The notes under the pieces: generated by a model | The model's input: the letters and a program-made list of their open reading frames with translations, nothing else | What the model was told of the DNA's origin: nothing | Database searches by the model: none | Shown here: positions 25,602-34,784 of the stretch, piece by piece | How the letters are laid out: every line of letters begins with the position of its first letter | How positions within the stretch are numbered: position 1 is the first letter of the stretch | Assembly (NCBI RefSeq): GCF_016801025.1 | Contig: NZ_CP068983.1 | Coordinates: forward strand, 1,302,001-1,366,000 | DNA: 64,000 nt | Reading direction: 5' to 3' | Origin: Paradevosia shaoguanensis | GTDB taxonomy: Bacteria; Pseudomonadota; Alphaproteobacteria; Rhizobiales; Devosiaceae | Translations under genes and position numbers: made by a program

Positions 25602-26642
25602 ATGGAACCGATTCGGACGATCCATGTGGGGCTGGGAGCCTGGGGCTCGAACTGGGCAACCAGCGTGCTGGCGGGGCATCCGGAGGTCGATGTTCTCGCC
25701 TATGTCGACCGCGACAGCGCCACCGTGGCGCGCATGCAGCAGCGCCTCGGCCTGCCGCCCGAAAAGTTCTTCCCCAGCCTTGAAGCCGCGATGGCCGCCG
25801 TCGACGCCGAGGCCGTGATCGTCGCTTTGCCCATCGCGCTCCACGCGCCGGTCGCCTGGCAGGCGCTCGAAGCGGGCAAGCACGTGGTCGTCGAAAAGCC
25901 CTTCACCGAAAACCTCCAGGAGGCGCGTGATCTCGTGGCGCTGGCCGAAGCCCGCGGGCTCGTGCTGGCGGTCAGCCAGAACTACCGCTTCTACCCTGCC
26001 CCGCAGATGGCCGCCCAGCTCACGCGCGGCGCCTATCTCGGTCGTCTCGCCTCGGTCAACGTCGATTTCCGGCGCAATGCCTTTGCCGAGCGCAGCAGCA
26101 ATCTCAAGATTCCACATCCGCTGCTGCGCGACATGGCCATCCACCATTACGACCTCATGCGGCTGGTGATCGGGGAGGACCCGGTCGAGGTCAGTGCCCG
26201 CACCTGGAACCCGCCGGGCAGTCCCTACGAAATGCATCCGGCGGGCGCGATGGTGTTCTCCTTCCCCAGCGGCGTCCATGTCAGCTATCGCGGCAGCTGG
26301 GTCGATTTCGGCCCGCAGACGCCCTGGGGCGGCGACTGGAAGATGGATTTCGAGAAGGGTTCCATCACCTGGACCTCGCGCGGTGACCAGCCCTGGCCGA
26401 TGAAGCGCGACACCGTGCAGATCCGCCGTCCCAATGCGACGATGGAGGAAGTCGCGCTCCCCGAAATGCGCTTCCACGACCGCGCCGGCACGCTCGCCGC
26501 CTTCGCCCAGGCCATCCGCACCGGCACCGAGCCCCTGCACTTCCCCTCGGGCCGCAACAACGTCATGACCCTCGCCATCGCCGAGGCCGCGCTCCAGTCC
26601 TCGCTCAACGGTGGCGCCCCCGTCCGCCTCGACAGCCTCTAG
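25602..26642 (+). CDS. Gfo/Idh/MocA-family oxidoreductase
   Basis: 346 residues. Rossmann motif near the start (IHVGLGAWGSNWATSVLAGH), EKP motif (GKHVVVEKPFTENLQEARDL), SQNYRFYPAPQMAAQL and the catalytic-domain LRDMAIHHYDLMRLVIGEDP with the D-x-x-H pattern. ATG 25602 is chosen because the Rossmann strand follows at once; the longer frame reads through rfbC in another phase. It ends the luxR-rfbBAC unit, 53 bp after rfbC. It may act on a free or nucleotide sugar made by the locus, but the substrate is not evident. It is not a replacement for RfbD by fold (RfbD is an SDR). Confidence 0.85.
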   Translation: MEPIRTIHVGLGAWGSNWATSVLAGHPEVDVLAYVDRDSATVARMQQRLGLPPEKFFPSLEAAMAAVDAEAVIVALPIALHAPVAWQALEAGKHVVVEKPFTENLQEARDLVALAEARGLVLAVSQNYRFYPAPQMAAQLTRGAYLGRLASVNVDFRRNAFAERSSNLKIPHPLLRDMAIHHYDLMRLVIGEDPVEVSARTWNPPGSPYEMHPAGAMVFSFPSGVHVSYRGSWVDFGPQTPWGGDWKMDFEKGSITWTSRGDQPWPMKRDTVQIRRPNATMEEVALPEMRFHDRAGTLAAFAQAIRTGTEPLHFPSGRNNVMTLAIAEAALQSSLNGGAPVRLDSL

Positions 26643-27108
26643 CGCAAACTAATCCCCGCGCCGCCTGGCCAGCCTAGACTCCCCCGGCAGCCGGATGCGC
26701 TCAGGAGGATAGAGACACGAATTTCGGATTGGCCAATTTGGCTCTAAACCGCGCGAAAACCCGCGCAAGATGGGCAAACATTGCCCGAAATTGAGTCAAA
26801 ATTTAACGATTTGACGGAGAGCCAACGCAGTTAGTACATATATATCAATGACTTGACTGCATATTGCTGCCAAAAAGAGCGAAAAAACGCGCGTCGCACG
26901 CAAAACACCCGACCGCGCGACTAGTCCCTGCCTTCGACGGAGAGGATAAGTCGGTGCAAGGGCAACTCGCCGTGCACCTAGGCGGGCAGTGGACCAGGCG
27001 GGGTATGATCTGATCTCAACGGTCGCGCCAGGCGACCAACCGCCCCGCCTCTCACCTGCCAAGGCCCCAGACGCAGCGCGCGCGGAAACTCCCGCCGCGC
27101 AACCGCCC
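26643..27108. other. long convergent gap with AT-rich island and stem-loops
   Basis: 466 bp between convergent genes, unusually long here. An AT-rich stretch (26715-26860) with promoter-like TTGACG-N18-TACATA at 26811-26840 is followed by two stem-loops (26953-26978 and 26996-27050). No protein-coding frame with an SD is seen. A small RNA gene is possible. Confidence 0.45.
26953..27050. other. tandem stem-loops, candidate small RNA 3' half
   Basis: GGTGCA (26953-26958) pairs with TGCACC (26973-26978). AGGCGGGG (26996-27003) pairs with CCCCGCCT (27043-27050) and encloses GGTCGC-gccag-GCGACC. Either strand could form the structures. A plus-strand promoter-like pair lies about 110 bp upstream. 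Confidence 0.4.
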
Positions 27109-30100
27109 CTAGTAGTCCTTCTCGTAGAACACACCCACGCTCGAATTCCCGTCCGCGCCAAGCGCGGCCTTCGCCTTGAGGTCGTTGGTAATATCGAGGT
27201 TCACCGTCACCTTGCTCTGGCCATTGGCTCCGGCCTGCACGCCCAGATAGACGTTGTCCTGGATATAGCTGCCTGCCTGCACCGCCACATTGCCCTTGGC
27301 GTCGGTGACGATATCGAGATCGGCCAGCCCCGCCGCGTCGCGCAGGCTTCCCACCAGGTCGCCGCCACCGCCGCCCGCCAGTTCGGCGGCCGCGCCGGCC
27401 AGCCGGGCCAGCTGGAGCGGGGACAGTTCGCCCATCGAGCGGTTGAAGATCAGCCGCGCCAGCACCTCATCCTGCGGCAGGGCGGGATCGGAGGTGAACG
27501 TCACGTTGATGTCGGACGCCGTGCCCGAAACCGTCACGTAGACGGTGATGCCGTCGCCCTGCGTGCTGGCCACGAGGTGCACGTCCGGATCGAGATTGCC
27601 CGAGAGGGTCACCGAGCCGCTTTCGAAGACCACGCGCTGGCCCAGGATCGAGAGGCGGCCGCGGATGAGGTCGAACCCGCCCACCGGCTGCACATTGGTC
27701 ACCGGCCCGGTCAGCCGCAGCGCGCCGCCGAGTTCGGCATCGAGCCCGCGGCCGCGGATGAAGACCTGGTTGGGCGCGTTGATCGTCACGTCGAGCTGGA
27801 TCGCCGAGGGCCGCTCGCGCGGCGCCGGGGCGCCGCCCGGCCGCACGTCGACCTTGGCGCGCGCCAGCGTCTGCGTGACCTCCGGCGAAGGCGCCTTGTG
27901 GGTAACGTCGAGTACCGCGCCGCCACCACCCAGCCGCTCGGGGATCGAGATATCGGCCCGGCGCACGAGGATGTTGCCCGAGAGCAGCGGCCCCTGCAGC
28001 AGCGGCCCGCGCAGGTTGAGCGCGCCGGACATGGTGGCGACCACGAGGTCGCCATCGGCGTAGCGCGCATCGTTGAGGTTGAGCGTCAGGTCCGTCGTGA
28101 AGGCCGGGGCCTTTAGCCCCACCGTACCCGAGACTGCGATAGAACCGCCGGTCGCCAGGCTGGCCGTCAGGCTGTTGATGGTCGCGCGCTCGCCGGTCAG
28201 GGTCGCCGAGCCGGTAATGTTGTTGAGGCGCAGGTTGGTCAGCGGGTCGATATACTGCGCGTTGCGCGTCGAAACCTCGCCGGCGAATTGCGGCGCCGAG
28301 ATGCTGCCGCTCACCCGTGCATTGAGCGAGACCGTGCCGCTGGCCTGACCGCCGCGATCGGCGACGAAACGATTGGCGAGGCTGAGGGGCGCCGAGCCGG
28401 TGAGGTTGAGCGCCAGCCCGTTGCCCTTGAGCGGAACCGTGCCGTTGCCCGAAATGCTCAGCCCGCCCGCGCCGTTGGCCGTCAGGCTCGCGAGCCGAAC
28501 CGTGTCGTTGGCGAAGTTGCCGCTGGTCGAGAACGAGACCGGCGCGATGCCGATCGGCCGCAGCGCCGCCGCGTCGATTCCCTGCCCGGCCAGCGTGAAG
28601 CTGGCCTGCGGCGACGAGCGCGTGCCGCCGATCCGGGCGGTGCCGTTGAGCGTGCCCGACAGCGCCAGGTCCGGCGCGACGGCATTGGCCACCGAGAGCG
28701 GCAGCGCATTGATGGTGAGGTCGATCGCCAGCTCGTTGCCCGCCGTACCGGTCGCAGTGATGCGGCCGCTGCCGACATTGAACTGGATGGCGTCCATGCT
28801 GACGGTATCGCCATTGACCATGAGCGTGGTCGGCTGCGCGAGGCTGGCCGAGAGCTGGCCCTGGTTGAGTGTCACCTTGTCGAGCGAGAGACGATAGCCG
28901 GCGTCGAGCGGCGCCAATGCCCCGGCAAGGGCGAGGTTGGTGCCGTTGACGAGGGCGGCCTGCCCATCGAAATTGGTGGTGTTGCCGTCAAGGTTCGCCG
29001 AAGCGCTCACGGTCGCAACGTCGACACCTGCCGCCGAGATATTGCTGCCGGTGAGGCTGCCCTGAACCTGGGGAATGCCGAAGAGGTCGGCGATATTGGC
29101 CTGGATGTCGGCTGCCCCGATCCTGATGCCTTCGGTCGCGAGGCCCTCGACGGTGCCGCTCACCGCCGCTGCCTGCTTGCCGTCCGCTGCGGTCAGCGAG
29201 ATCGAGGCATTGGCCGCGCCGGTCGCTTCGCGCAGGAAGAGCGCGGCGGCGGTCGAGACGTTGGAGGAGGCCAGCTGCAGCTGCCCCGTGAGCAGCCCGG
29301 CCTTGTCCTGCGAGATGCCGCCGGTCAGCCGCGTGCCGCCGGCATTGAAATCGAGATTGGTGAGGTTGCGCGCCTGCTCGTCGGCCGAGATATCGGCCGC
29401 GAGGTCGATGCGATGGCCATCCAGGAAGGCGTTGCCGGTAATGGCGCCGGCCAGGACACCCTCGCGGAGCGTGCCGGCAAAGCCGAGCTTGCCGTCCTGG
29501 AGGTTCCGGCCCGAAAGCGCACCCTGCGCGACCCCGGCGTCGAGGTTGAGGGCGATGTTATTGTCCTGGCCCTTGGCGGTGCCGGAGACCTTGAGCGCGC
29601 CGCTGGCATCCTTGGAGAGCAGAGCGAGGTCGGCGAGGCCGAGGTCGAAGCGGAAATCGGCGGTGCCGGTGGCGAAGTTGCCGTTAGCCGTCAGTTGCAC
29701 CTGCTGGTTGCCGAGGTTGAAATCCTGCGTCTCGAGGCCCTGCTCCGTCCGCGCCACGCGGCCGGTCAGTCGCACTTCGCCGGCCAGCAGCCGGTCGGCC
29801 GTTTCCTCGCCGATGGCGAGGTCGGTGCCGGTGCCGTCGAGGTTGAGGTTGAAGCCGCCGACCAGCGGGCTGATCGTGCCCTTGGCCTTGAGGTCGAGCG
29901 CGCCGGCAAGCGGCCGTCCGGCCATGTCCGAGAAGGGTGCGATATTGGCGGTGCGGATCGCCACGTCGCCGTCATAGACCCAGTTGTCGATAGTGCCGGC
30001 AAGCGCCAGGTCGAGCGCCTTGCCCTCGATGAGCAATTGCGCCAGCCGCACCGGCTGCCCGGCATTCCAGAGCCCGGCAATGCCGAAGCCGATCGTATCG

Positions 30101-31422
30101 CCGAGCGCGGCCTGGATATCGGGATTGGTCGCCGTCAGGCCCGTCGCCGAGCCATCGCCGTTGAAGGTTACGCGGCGCTGCGCGGGGTCGTCGAGATTGG
30201 CAGCGACGCCCGAGGCCTTGAAGGTCAGCGCCTTGGTGGCGAAGGTCTTGCCGTCAAAATCGACGACGTTGAGCGCGGCCGACCAGTTCTCGCTGTTCTC
30301 GGCGCCGAAGTCGATCTTGAGGTCGGCGCTCTGCACCTGGGTCTGCGCGCCCGGCACCGGCAGCAGCACCTTGCTGCCATCGGGGCTGGCGACCTGAGCG
30401 GAGAGCGCGAGTTGGCGCAGGAAACCGTCCGGGGTCGTCCGGGCATCGGCGGTGAGGGCGAGCTGGCCGCCCGAAAGCTTGATGCCGGTGAGGTCGATGC
30501 CGCCTTCCGAGCGTATGAGCGCACGGCCGGTCACCAGCGAGTCGGCGCCGAAGAAGGGACGGAACGGCTCGTCGACCAGGGTCGCGATCGGGCCGTGGAG
30601 ATCGAGCCCCACGTCGAACCCTTCGGCCACCTGGTTGATGGTCGCCACGCCCGAAAGCACGCGTTGGCCGCCGGCGTCGAACGTCAGGTCGGTGCGCAGG
30701 TCCTTGACCTGGCCGGAGCCTGCGAGGGTGAACTTCACATCGGGACGGCCATCGATATTGAGCAGGTTGGCAATGATGCCATCCTTGGGCTCGGCCAGAG
30801 CGATGTTGAGGTCGAGATTCTGCGTCCCCGCCTGATAGACCACCTTGGCGTTGAGCGTGCCGCCGGGACCGTCGAGGCGCACGATATCGAGCGTGGTGTC
30901 GAGCGAGCCGCCATCGAGCCGCAGCGCGCCTTCGAGCGAAATCTCCGAGCCCAGGCCAAAGACCTGCTGGCCGAAGGTGATCTTGGGGACCGATATCTTG
31001 CCGATATTGATCGAGACCGGGAACTGCGGGATCGAGAGGCCGCCGGCTTCCGGCGAAGGCAGGTCGGACTGCTGGGGCGGCGCCGAATTTCGCAGAAACT
31101 CGATGCTGTCGGCCGAGAGCGTGTTGATCTCCAGCCGGCCGAGGAGCAGCGCGGCCTGGTTCCAGTTGATCTTTGCATTGACGATGCGCAGCCAGACCCC
31201 TTCGGGGTCGGCGATGGTGATCTCCGCGATCGAGGCGTCGGAGGACAGCGCGCCATCGATATTGGAGATGCGGATGATGCGATCGGGCGTCGACAGGCGA
31301 TCCTGGACGAAGCGCAGGAAGCCGTTCTTCTCCGCTTCCGCGTCAGGTTGAGCCTGGGCGAAGGCGGGCGCGGCGACGACGAGCGCCAGCGCGAACAGCA
31401 GGAATGCAAGCAGTCGTCTCAA
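27109..31422 (-). CDS. tamB: translocation and assembly module protein TamB
   Basis: 1437 residues, the expected size for alphaproteobacterial TamB. An N-terminal hydrophobic signal/anchor (RRLLAFLLFALALVVAAPAF) is followed by very long repetitive beta-strand (AsmA/TamB-like) sequence. The conserved C-terminal domain contains RGRLSILGQRVVFESGSVTL, DVHLVASTQGDGITVYVTVS and SDPALPQDEVLARLIFNRS. It spans the periplasm from the inner membrane and works with TamA in outer-membrane protein and phospholipid traffic. The start is TTG 31422 and shares TTGA with the tamA stop, with AGGA upstream. Cotranscribed with tamA. Confidence 0.93.
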   Translation of the reverse strand: MRRLLAFLLFALALVVAAPAFAQAQPDAEAEKNGFLRFVQDRLSTPDRIIRISNIDGALSSDASIAEITIADPEGVWLRIVNAKINWNQAALLLGRLEINTLSADSIEFLRNSAPPQQSDLPSPEAGGLSIPQFPVSINIGKISVPKITFGQQVFGLGSEISLEGALRLDGGSLDTTLDIVRLDGPGGTLNAKVVYQAGTQNLDLNIALAEPKDGIIANLLNIDGRPDVKFTLAGSGQVKDLRTDLTFDAGGQRVLSGVATINQVAEGFDVGLDLHGPIATLVDEPFRPFFGADSLVTGRALIRSEGGIDLTGIKLSGGQLALTADARTTPDGFLRQLALSAQVASPDGSKVLLPVPGAQTQVQSADLKIDFGAENSENWSAALNVVDFDGKTFATKALTFKASGVAANLDDPAQRRVTFNGDGSATGLTATNPDIQAALGDTIGFGIAGLWNAGQPVRLAQLLIEGKALDLALAGTIDNWVYDGDVAIRTANIAPFSDMAGRPLAGALDLKAKGTISPLVGGFNLNLDGTGTDLAIGEETADRLLAGEVRLTGRVARTEQGLETQDFNLGNQQVQLTANGNFATGTADFRFDLGLADLALLSKDASGALKVSGTAKGQDNNIALNLDAGVAQGALSGRNLQDGKLGFAGTLREGVLAGAITGNAFLDGHRIDLAADISADEQARNLTNLDFNAGGTRLTGGISQDKAGLLTGQLQLASSNVSTAAALFLREATGAANASISLTAADGKQAAAVSGTVEGLATEGIRIGAADIQANIADLFGIPQVQGSLTGSNISAAGVDVATVSASANLDGNTTNFDGQAALVNGTNLALAGALAPLDAGYRLSLDKVTLNQGQLSASLAQPTTLMVNGDTVSMDAIQFNVGSGRITATGTAGNELAIDLTINALPLSVANAVAPDLALSGTLNGTARIGGTRSSPQASFTLAGQGIDAAALRPIGIAPVSFSTSGNFANDTVRLASLTANGAGGLSISGNGTVPLKGNGLALNLTGSAPLSLANRFVADRGGQASGTVSLNARVSGSISAPQFAGEVSTRNAQYIDPLTNLRLNNITGSATLTGERATINSLTASLATGGSIAVSGTVGLKAPAFTTDLTLNLNDARYADGDLVVATMSGALNLRGPLLQGPLLSGNILVRRADISIPERLGGGGAVLDVTHKAPSPEVTQTLARAKVDVRPGGAPAPRERPSAIQLDVTINAPNQVFIRGRGLDAELGGALRLTGPVTNVQPVGGFDLIRGRLSILGQRVVFESGSVTLSGNLDPDVHLVASTQGDGITVYVTVSGTASDINVTFTSDPALPQDEVLARLIFNRSMGELSPLQLARLAGAAAELAGGGGGDLVGSLRDAAGLADLDIVTDAKGNVAVQAGSYIQDNVYLGVQAGANGQSKVTVNLDITNDLKAKAALGADGNSSVGVFYEKDY

Positions 31423-33437
31423 AAGGCCTGTCCTATGCCGAGATAGAGTGCGTAGTTCGGGTCACCCGAGCGCTTGTTGAGCGGGATGGCCACGTCGAGG
31501 CGCAGCGGGCCGAGGCCGGTATAGTAGCGCAGCCCCACGCCCGCCCCGAGCCGGAGCTGGGAGATATCGGGGAAGGTGTCGGCAGCGACATAGCCGCCGT
31601 CGACGAAGGCCACGGCGCCGAAATCGTTGTTGAAGCGATAGCGGGCTTCCACCGAGCCTTCGAGCAGGTACCGGCCGCCGGTCGTCGTGCCGTTAGGCCC
31701 GTCCACGCCAATGCTGCGGAAGCCATAGCCGCGGACCGAGCCGCCGCCGCCGGCGAAGAACAGCTTGTCGGGCGGGATTTCGGCGAGCGAGGGTCCGACC
31801 ACGAGGCCGGCCTTGACGCGTCCTGCCAGCACGATGCTGTCGCCCAGCGCGAAATAGGTGCGGGCTTCGGCCATGGTCTGGGCGGCGAAGACGCCATAGT
31901 TGAGATCGTAGAACGGCTCGACGCGACCGTTGAGATACCAGCCGCTATGGGCGTCGGTCTTGTCGTCGCGATTGTCGAACGTGCCGCCGCCATAGGCCGA
32001 GAGGGTCGAGAAGTCGCGCGTGCCGAAGTCGTCATCGAACCGGGCGCGCTTGTAGGCAAGCCCGCCTTCGAGGGTGATCTCGTCGCTGAGATAATGGGTG
32101 AGGCCGGCGCGGGCGGTGAGCGAGGTCTCGGTGTAATTGTCGAGGAAGGTGCGCTCGGCCGAGACGGCTGCGATGAGATCGGTGTCGGGCGTCAGGAAGC
32201 CCGGCTTGGTGAAGGTGCCGCCGAAGGCATAGTCGAACTGGGCGGTGTTGATCGGGAAGGCGATGCCGGCGACCTTGGCGTCGAGCCGGATGCGCTCGGC
32301 ACGGCCGAAGAGGTTGCGCTTGAGCCAGAAGCCTTCAAAGCCCAGGCCATCGACGGTGGAGAACGTCGCGCCGGCGCCGAAGCGGTGCAGCGCCTGCTCC
32401 TGGACGATGATGTTGTAGGGCAGCAAGCCATCGATGCCGATGCTCTCGGCGGCTTCCAGACGAATCGAGCGGAAGACCTCGAGGCGCGCCAGGCGCTTCT
32501 GGGCGCGGCTCACGGCGTCGGGGCTGAAGGGTTCGCCGACGGCGAGGCCGGTCTGCTGGCGCACGAATTCGGGGTCCATGCGCTCGGTGCCGGTAACCGT
32601 CACCTCGCCGAACGCAGCCTGCCGGCCCGGATCGATAGTGATGACGACGTCGAGCGCATTGGCGCGATGATCGGCGACGACCTTGCGCTCGCCGGCCGCG
32701 GCCTTGGCATAGCTCAGCCGGCGCCAGGCTTCGATCTGCGCCTGCTCGGCCCGCAGCACGATGGTGCCACGCGCCACTCCGCCCATGACGAAGCCGAGGC
32801 TTTCGGGCGTCGGCGAGCGATCGTTCGGATCGCCCGAGGCGGGCGCGCGGTTGACGATCGAAACATTGCGGAAATGGAAGAGCGGGCCGGGGTTGACCGC
32901 GATGGCGACCGCGACGGGCCGCGTCATCTTCGCATCGGGCGCGACCTTGGCCGCTTCCACGCCATTGAGCGTTATGCTGACCGTGCCGCCGTAATAGCCC
33001 TGGTCGTAGAGGCTGCCGAGGATGCGGCGATAGTCGCCGCGCGCCTTGGCCACGAGCCCGGCGACACCCGATGCCGGCTCGTTCTGGCCGGCGCCGAGAT
33101 CGGACGAATTGCGGATGATATCGGCAATGTCCTTTTCAGCACCGGTGGTGTTGAAAGTGACGCTATAGGAGACCGGATCGGCGATGACGGCATCTGCGTC
33201 CTTTTCGCTCTGGTCCTCGAAAAGCTTGATGCCGAAAAACTCGAATCCGGACACCGGCGGCACCGTGGCCGCCATGATACTCAGTGCCGAAACGCACAAT
33301 ATGACGCGACTAAGCTGCAGAGCCCTGCTCCCTGTAGCTGCCGGGGGTAAACACTCAACCCACTCGGCCAAAAGGAGATTTTGGCCCAAATGGACCAATA
33401 TCCCGTTAACGGTCGCGCGTCTGGAACACGGAACCAC
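31419..33437 (-). CDS. tamA: autotransporter assembly complex outer-membrane protein TamA
   Basis: Omp85-family protein: POTRA domains in the first half (YYGGTVSITLNGVEAAKVAP; GRQAAFGEVTVTGTERMDPE) and a C-terminal 16-strand barrel with the Omp85 motifs VRGYGFRSIG and GGRYLLEGSVEARYRF, ending LYLGIGQAF with terminal Phe. The longest frame (672 aa, ATG 33437) is listed, but the first about 39 residues do not look like a real N-terminus. A good signal peptide (RVILCVSALSIMAATVPPVSG) begins near residue 40, where CTG 33320 has AGGGAG upstream. TTG 33299 and ATG 33278 are alternatives. It partners with TamB downstream. Confidence 0.9.
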   Translation of the reverse strand: MVPCSRRATVNGILVHLGQNLLLAEWVECLPPAATGSRALQLSRVILCVSALSIMAATVPPVSGFEFFGIKLFEDQSEKDADAVIADPVSYSVTFNTTGAEKDIADIIRNSSDLGAGQNEPASGVAGLVAKARGDYRRILGSLYDQGYYGGTVSITLNGVEAAKVAPDAKMTRPVAVAIAVNPGPLFHFRNVSIVNRAPASGDPNDRSPTPESLGFVMGGVARGTIVLRAEQAQIEAWRRLSYAKAAAGERKVVADHRANALDVVITIDPGRQAAFGEVTVTGTERMDPEFVRQQTGLAVGEPFSPDAVSRAQKRLARLEVFRSIRLEAAESIGIDGLLPYNIIVQEQALHRFGAGATFSTVDGLGFEGFWLKRNLFGRAERIRLDAKVAGIAFPINTAQFDYAFGGTFTKPGFLTPDTDLIAAVSAERTFLDNYTETSLTARAGLTHYLSDEITLEGGLAYKRARFDDDFGTRDFSTLSAYGGGTFDNRDDKTDAHSGWYLNGRVEPFYDLNYGVFAAQTMAEARTYFALGDSIVLAGRVKAGLVVGPSLAEIPPDKLFFAGGGGSVRGYGFRSIGVDGPNGTTTGGRYLLEGSVEARYRFNNDFGAVAFVDGGYVAADTFPDISQLRLGAGVGLRYYTGLGPLRLDVAIPLNKRSGDPNYALYLGIGQAF

Positions 33438-33501
33438 CCAAGCGAAGGTAACAGGTGGACCTTTATGCGGCTAGTTTATGGCGGCAACACTTGAATAAAA
33501 A

Positions 33502-34020
33502 TCAAGCTGTCGCCTTGTTGCGCGCGATGAACTCGGCGGCGGTGAAGGCGAGCTTGGCGGGCAGCGAAAGCTGCTCGGCAGCCGCAACGCGCTCGGGCGT
33601 ATAGAAATGCTCCTCGTGGAGGAGGTTGACCGTGCCGATCATCTCGCCGGCGATCGAGACCGGGTAGTTGAGTACCGAGCCGCAGCCGAGCGACCAGATG
33701 ATTTCGTGGTCGGGAAACACCTCGGCAATGCCGGCAATGGTGTTGGCCACGAACGGCCTGCGCTGAGTATGGATGGTGTCGAACCAATAGGTGCGGTTGA
33801 TCGGCTTGGTGCCGGAAACCGGGTAGGCTGCCGGGTCGCTGCTATAGACGCGGCCGGAGCGGTCATTGGGCCAATCGACCTTCATGACCGTGAAAAGCTT
33901 GGCGCCGACCACGACCTGCGCCAGCGCCTCGAGCGCGCGCCAGGGCGCCTCGGCATCCTTGGCGTTGGCAATGGCAAGGTCGAAATCCGCCAATGCCTTG
34001 GCGATTGCGGGAGCGGTCAT
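33502..34020 (-). CDS. GAF-domain protein
   Basis: 172 residues forming a single GAF-like domain: VVVGAKLFTVMKVDWPNDRS, NRTYWFDTIHTQRRPFVANT, LGCGSVLNYPVSIAGEMIGT and VNLLHEEHFYTPERVAAAE. No output domain is attached. It begins 17 bp after the last ABC ATPase gene with GAGGACAG as SD, so it is the distal gene of the peptide-type importer operon. GAF proteins in such positions can sense small ligands or act as accessory enzymes; no function can be fixed here. Confidence 0.8.
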   Translation of the reverse strand: MTAPAIAKALADFDLAIANAKDAEAPWRALEALAQVVVGAKLFTVMKVDWPNDRSGRVYSSDPAAYPVSGTKPINRTYWFDTIHTQRRPFVANTIAGIAEVFPDHEIIWSLGCGSVLNYPVSIAGEMIGTVNLLHEEHFYTPERVAAAEQLSLPAKLAFTAAEFIARNKATA

Positions 34021-34037
34021 TTCTGTCCTCGGGATAG

Positions 34038-34784
34038 TCAGGTCTGGGAGGGAGTGGCGCTGAGTTCGATCAGCTCACGGGAATAGGGATTGGTGAGCGC
34101 ACCGCGCTTGAGCTGGCCGACATCGGCGATCTCGACAACCCGGCCGTGGCGCATCACCGCCAGCCGGTCGCAGAGGAAGGACACCACCGGCAGGTTGTGC
34201 GTGACCATGAGATAGGTCAGCCCCTGCTCCTTGCGCAGGCGCTTGAGGAGATTGAGAATCTCGGCCTGCACCGAAACGTCGAGCGCGGAAGTCGGCTCAT
34301 CGAGCAGCAGCAGCTTGGGTTCGAGCATCAGTGCGCGCGCAATGGCAACGCGCTGGCGCTGGCCGCCGGAAAGCTGGTGCGGGAAGCGGAAGCGGAATTT
34401 GCGGTCTAGCCCGACGGCATCGAGCATAGCTTCGACCCGCTTGCCGTGATCGCCGCCGACGCCATGGATGGCGAGGGGTTCGCTGAGCACCGCATCCACG
34501 GTCTTGCGCGGATGGAGCGAACCATAGGGGTCCTGGAAGACCATCTGGCACTGGCGGGCGAAGTCGCGGTCGATGCCGTGGCTGCGCGGCTTGCCGAAGA
34601 CCGAGATCGAGCCTGTCCAGGTGCGGGCGAGGCCGGCAATGGCCTTGAGCACCGTGGTCTTGCCCGAGCCGCTTTCTCCCACCAGCGCAAAGCTTTCGCC
34701 CTCGGCGACGGCGAAGCCGATATCGCGCGTGACCTTGGTGTCGCCGTAGGAGACGTCGAGTTTCTGGATATCGATGGCGGTCAT
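34038..34784 (-). CDS. dipeptide/oligopeptide-type ABC transporter ATP-binding protein (DppF-like)
   Basis: 248 residues. Walker A FALVGESGSGKTTVLKAIAG, Q-loop region CQMVFQDPYGSLHPRKTVD, signature HQLSGGQRQRVAIARALM, Walker B LLLLDEPTSALD and the H-loop MVTHNLPVVS. ATG 34784 is chosen because it shares ATGA with the stop of the paired ATPase gene; the longer frame would read into that gene. It pairs with the DppD-like subunit to power the importer. It is short for DppF (about 330), lacking the C-terminal oligopeptide extension. Confidence 0.93.
   Translation of the reverse strand: MTAIDIQKLDVSYGDTKVTRDIGFAVAEGESFALVGESGSGKTTVLKAIAGLARTWTGSISVFGKPRSHGIDRDFARQCQMVFQDPYGSLHPRKTVDAVLSEPLAIHGVGGDHGKRVEAMLDAVGLDRKFRFRFPHQLSGGQRQRVAIARALMLEPKLLLLDEPTSALDVSVQAEILNLLKRLRKEQGLTYLMVTHNLPVVSFLCDRLAVMRHGRVVEIADVGQLKRGALTNPYSRELIELSATPSQT

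Noticed and set aside
26796-27161. 121-codon minus-strand frame in the gap before tamB
   Set aside because: It overlaps the end of tamB, has no SD, and reads mainly Arg/Gly-rich sequence.
28288-31446. 1052-codon open frame antisense to tamB
   Set aside because: Low-complexity Arg/Gly/Glu composition, no domain, and tamB on the other strand is a clear family member.
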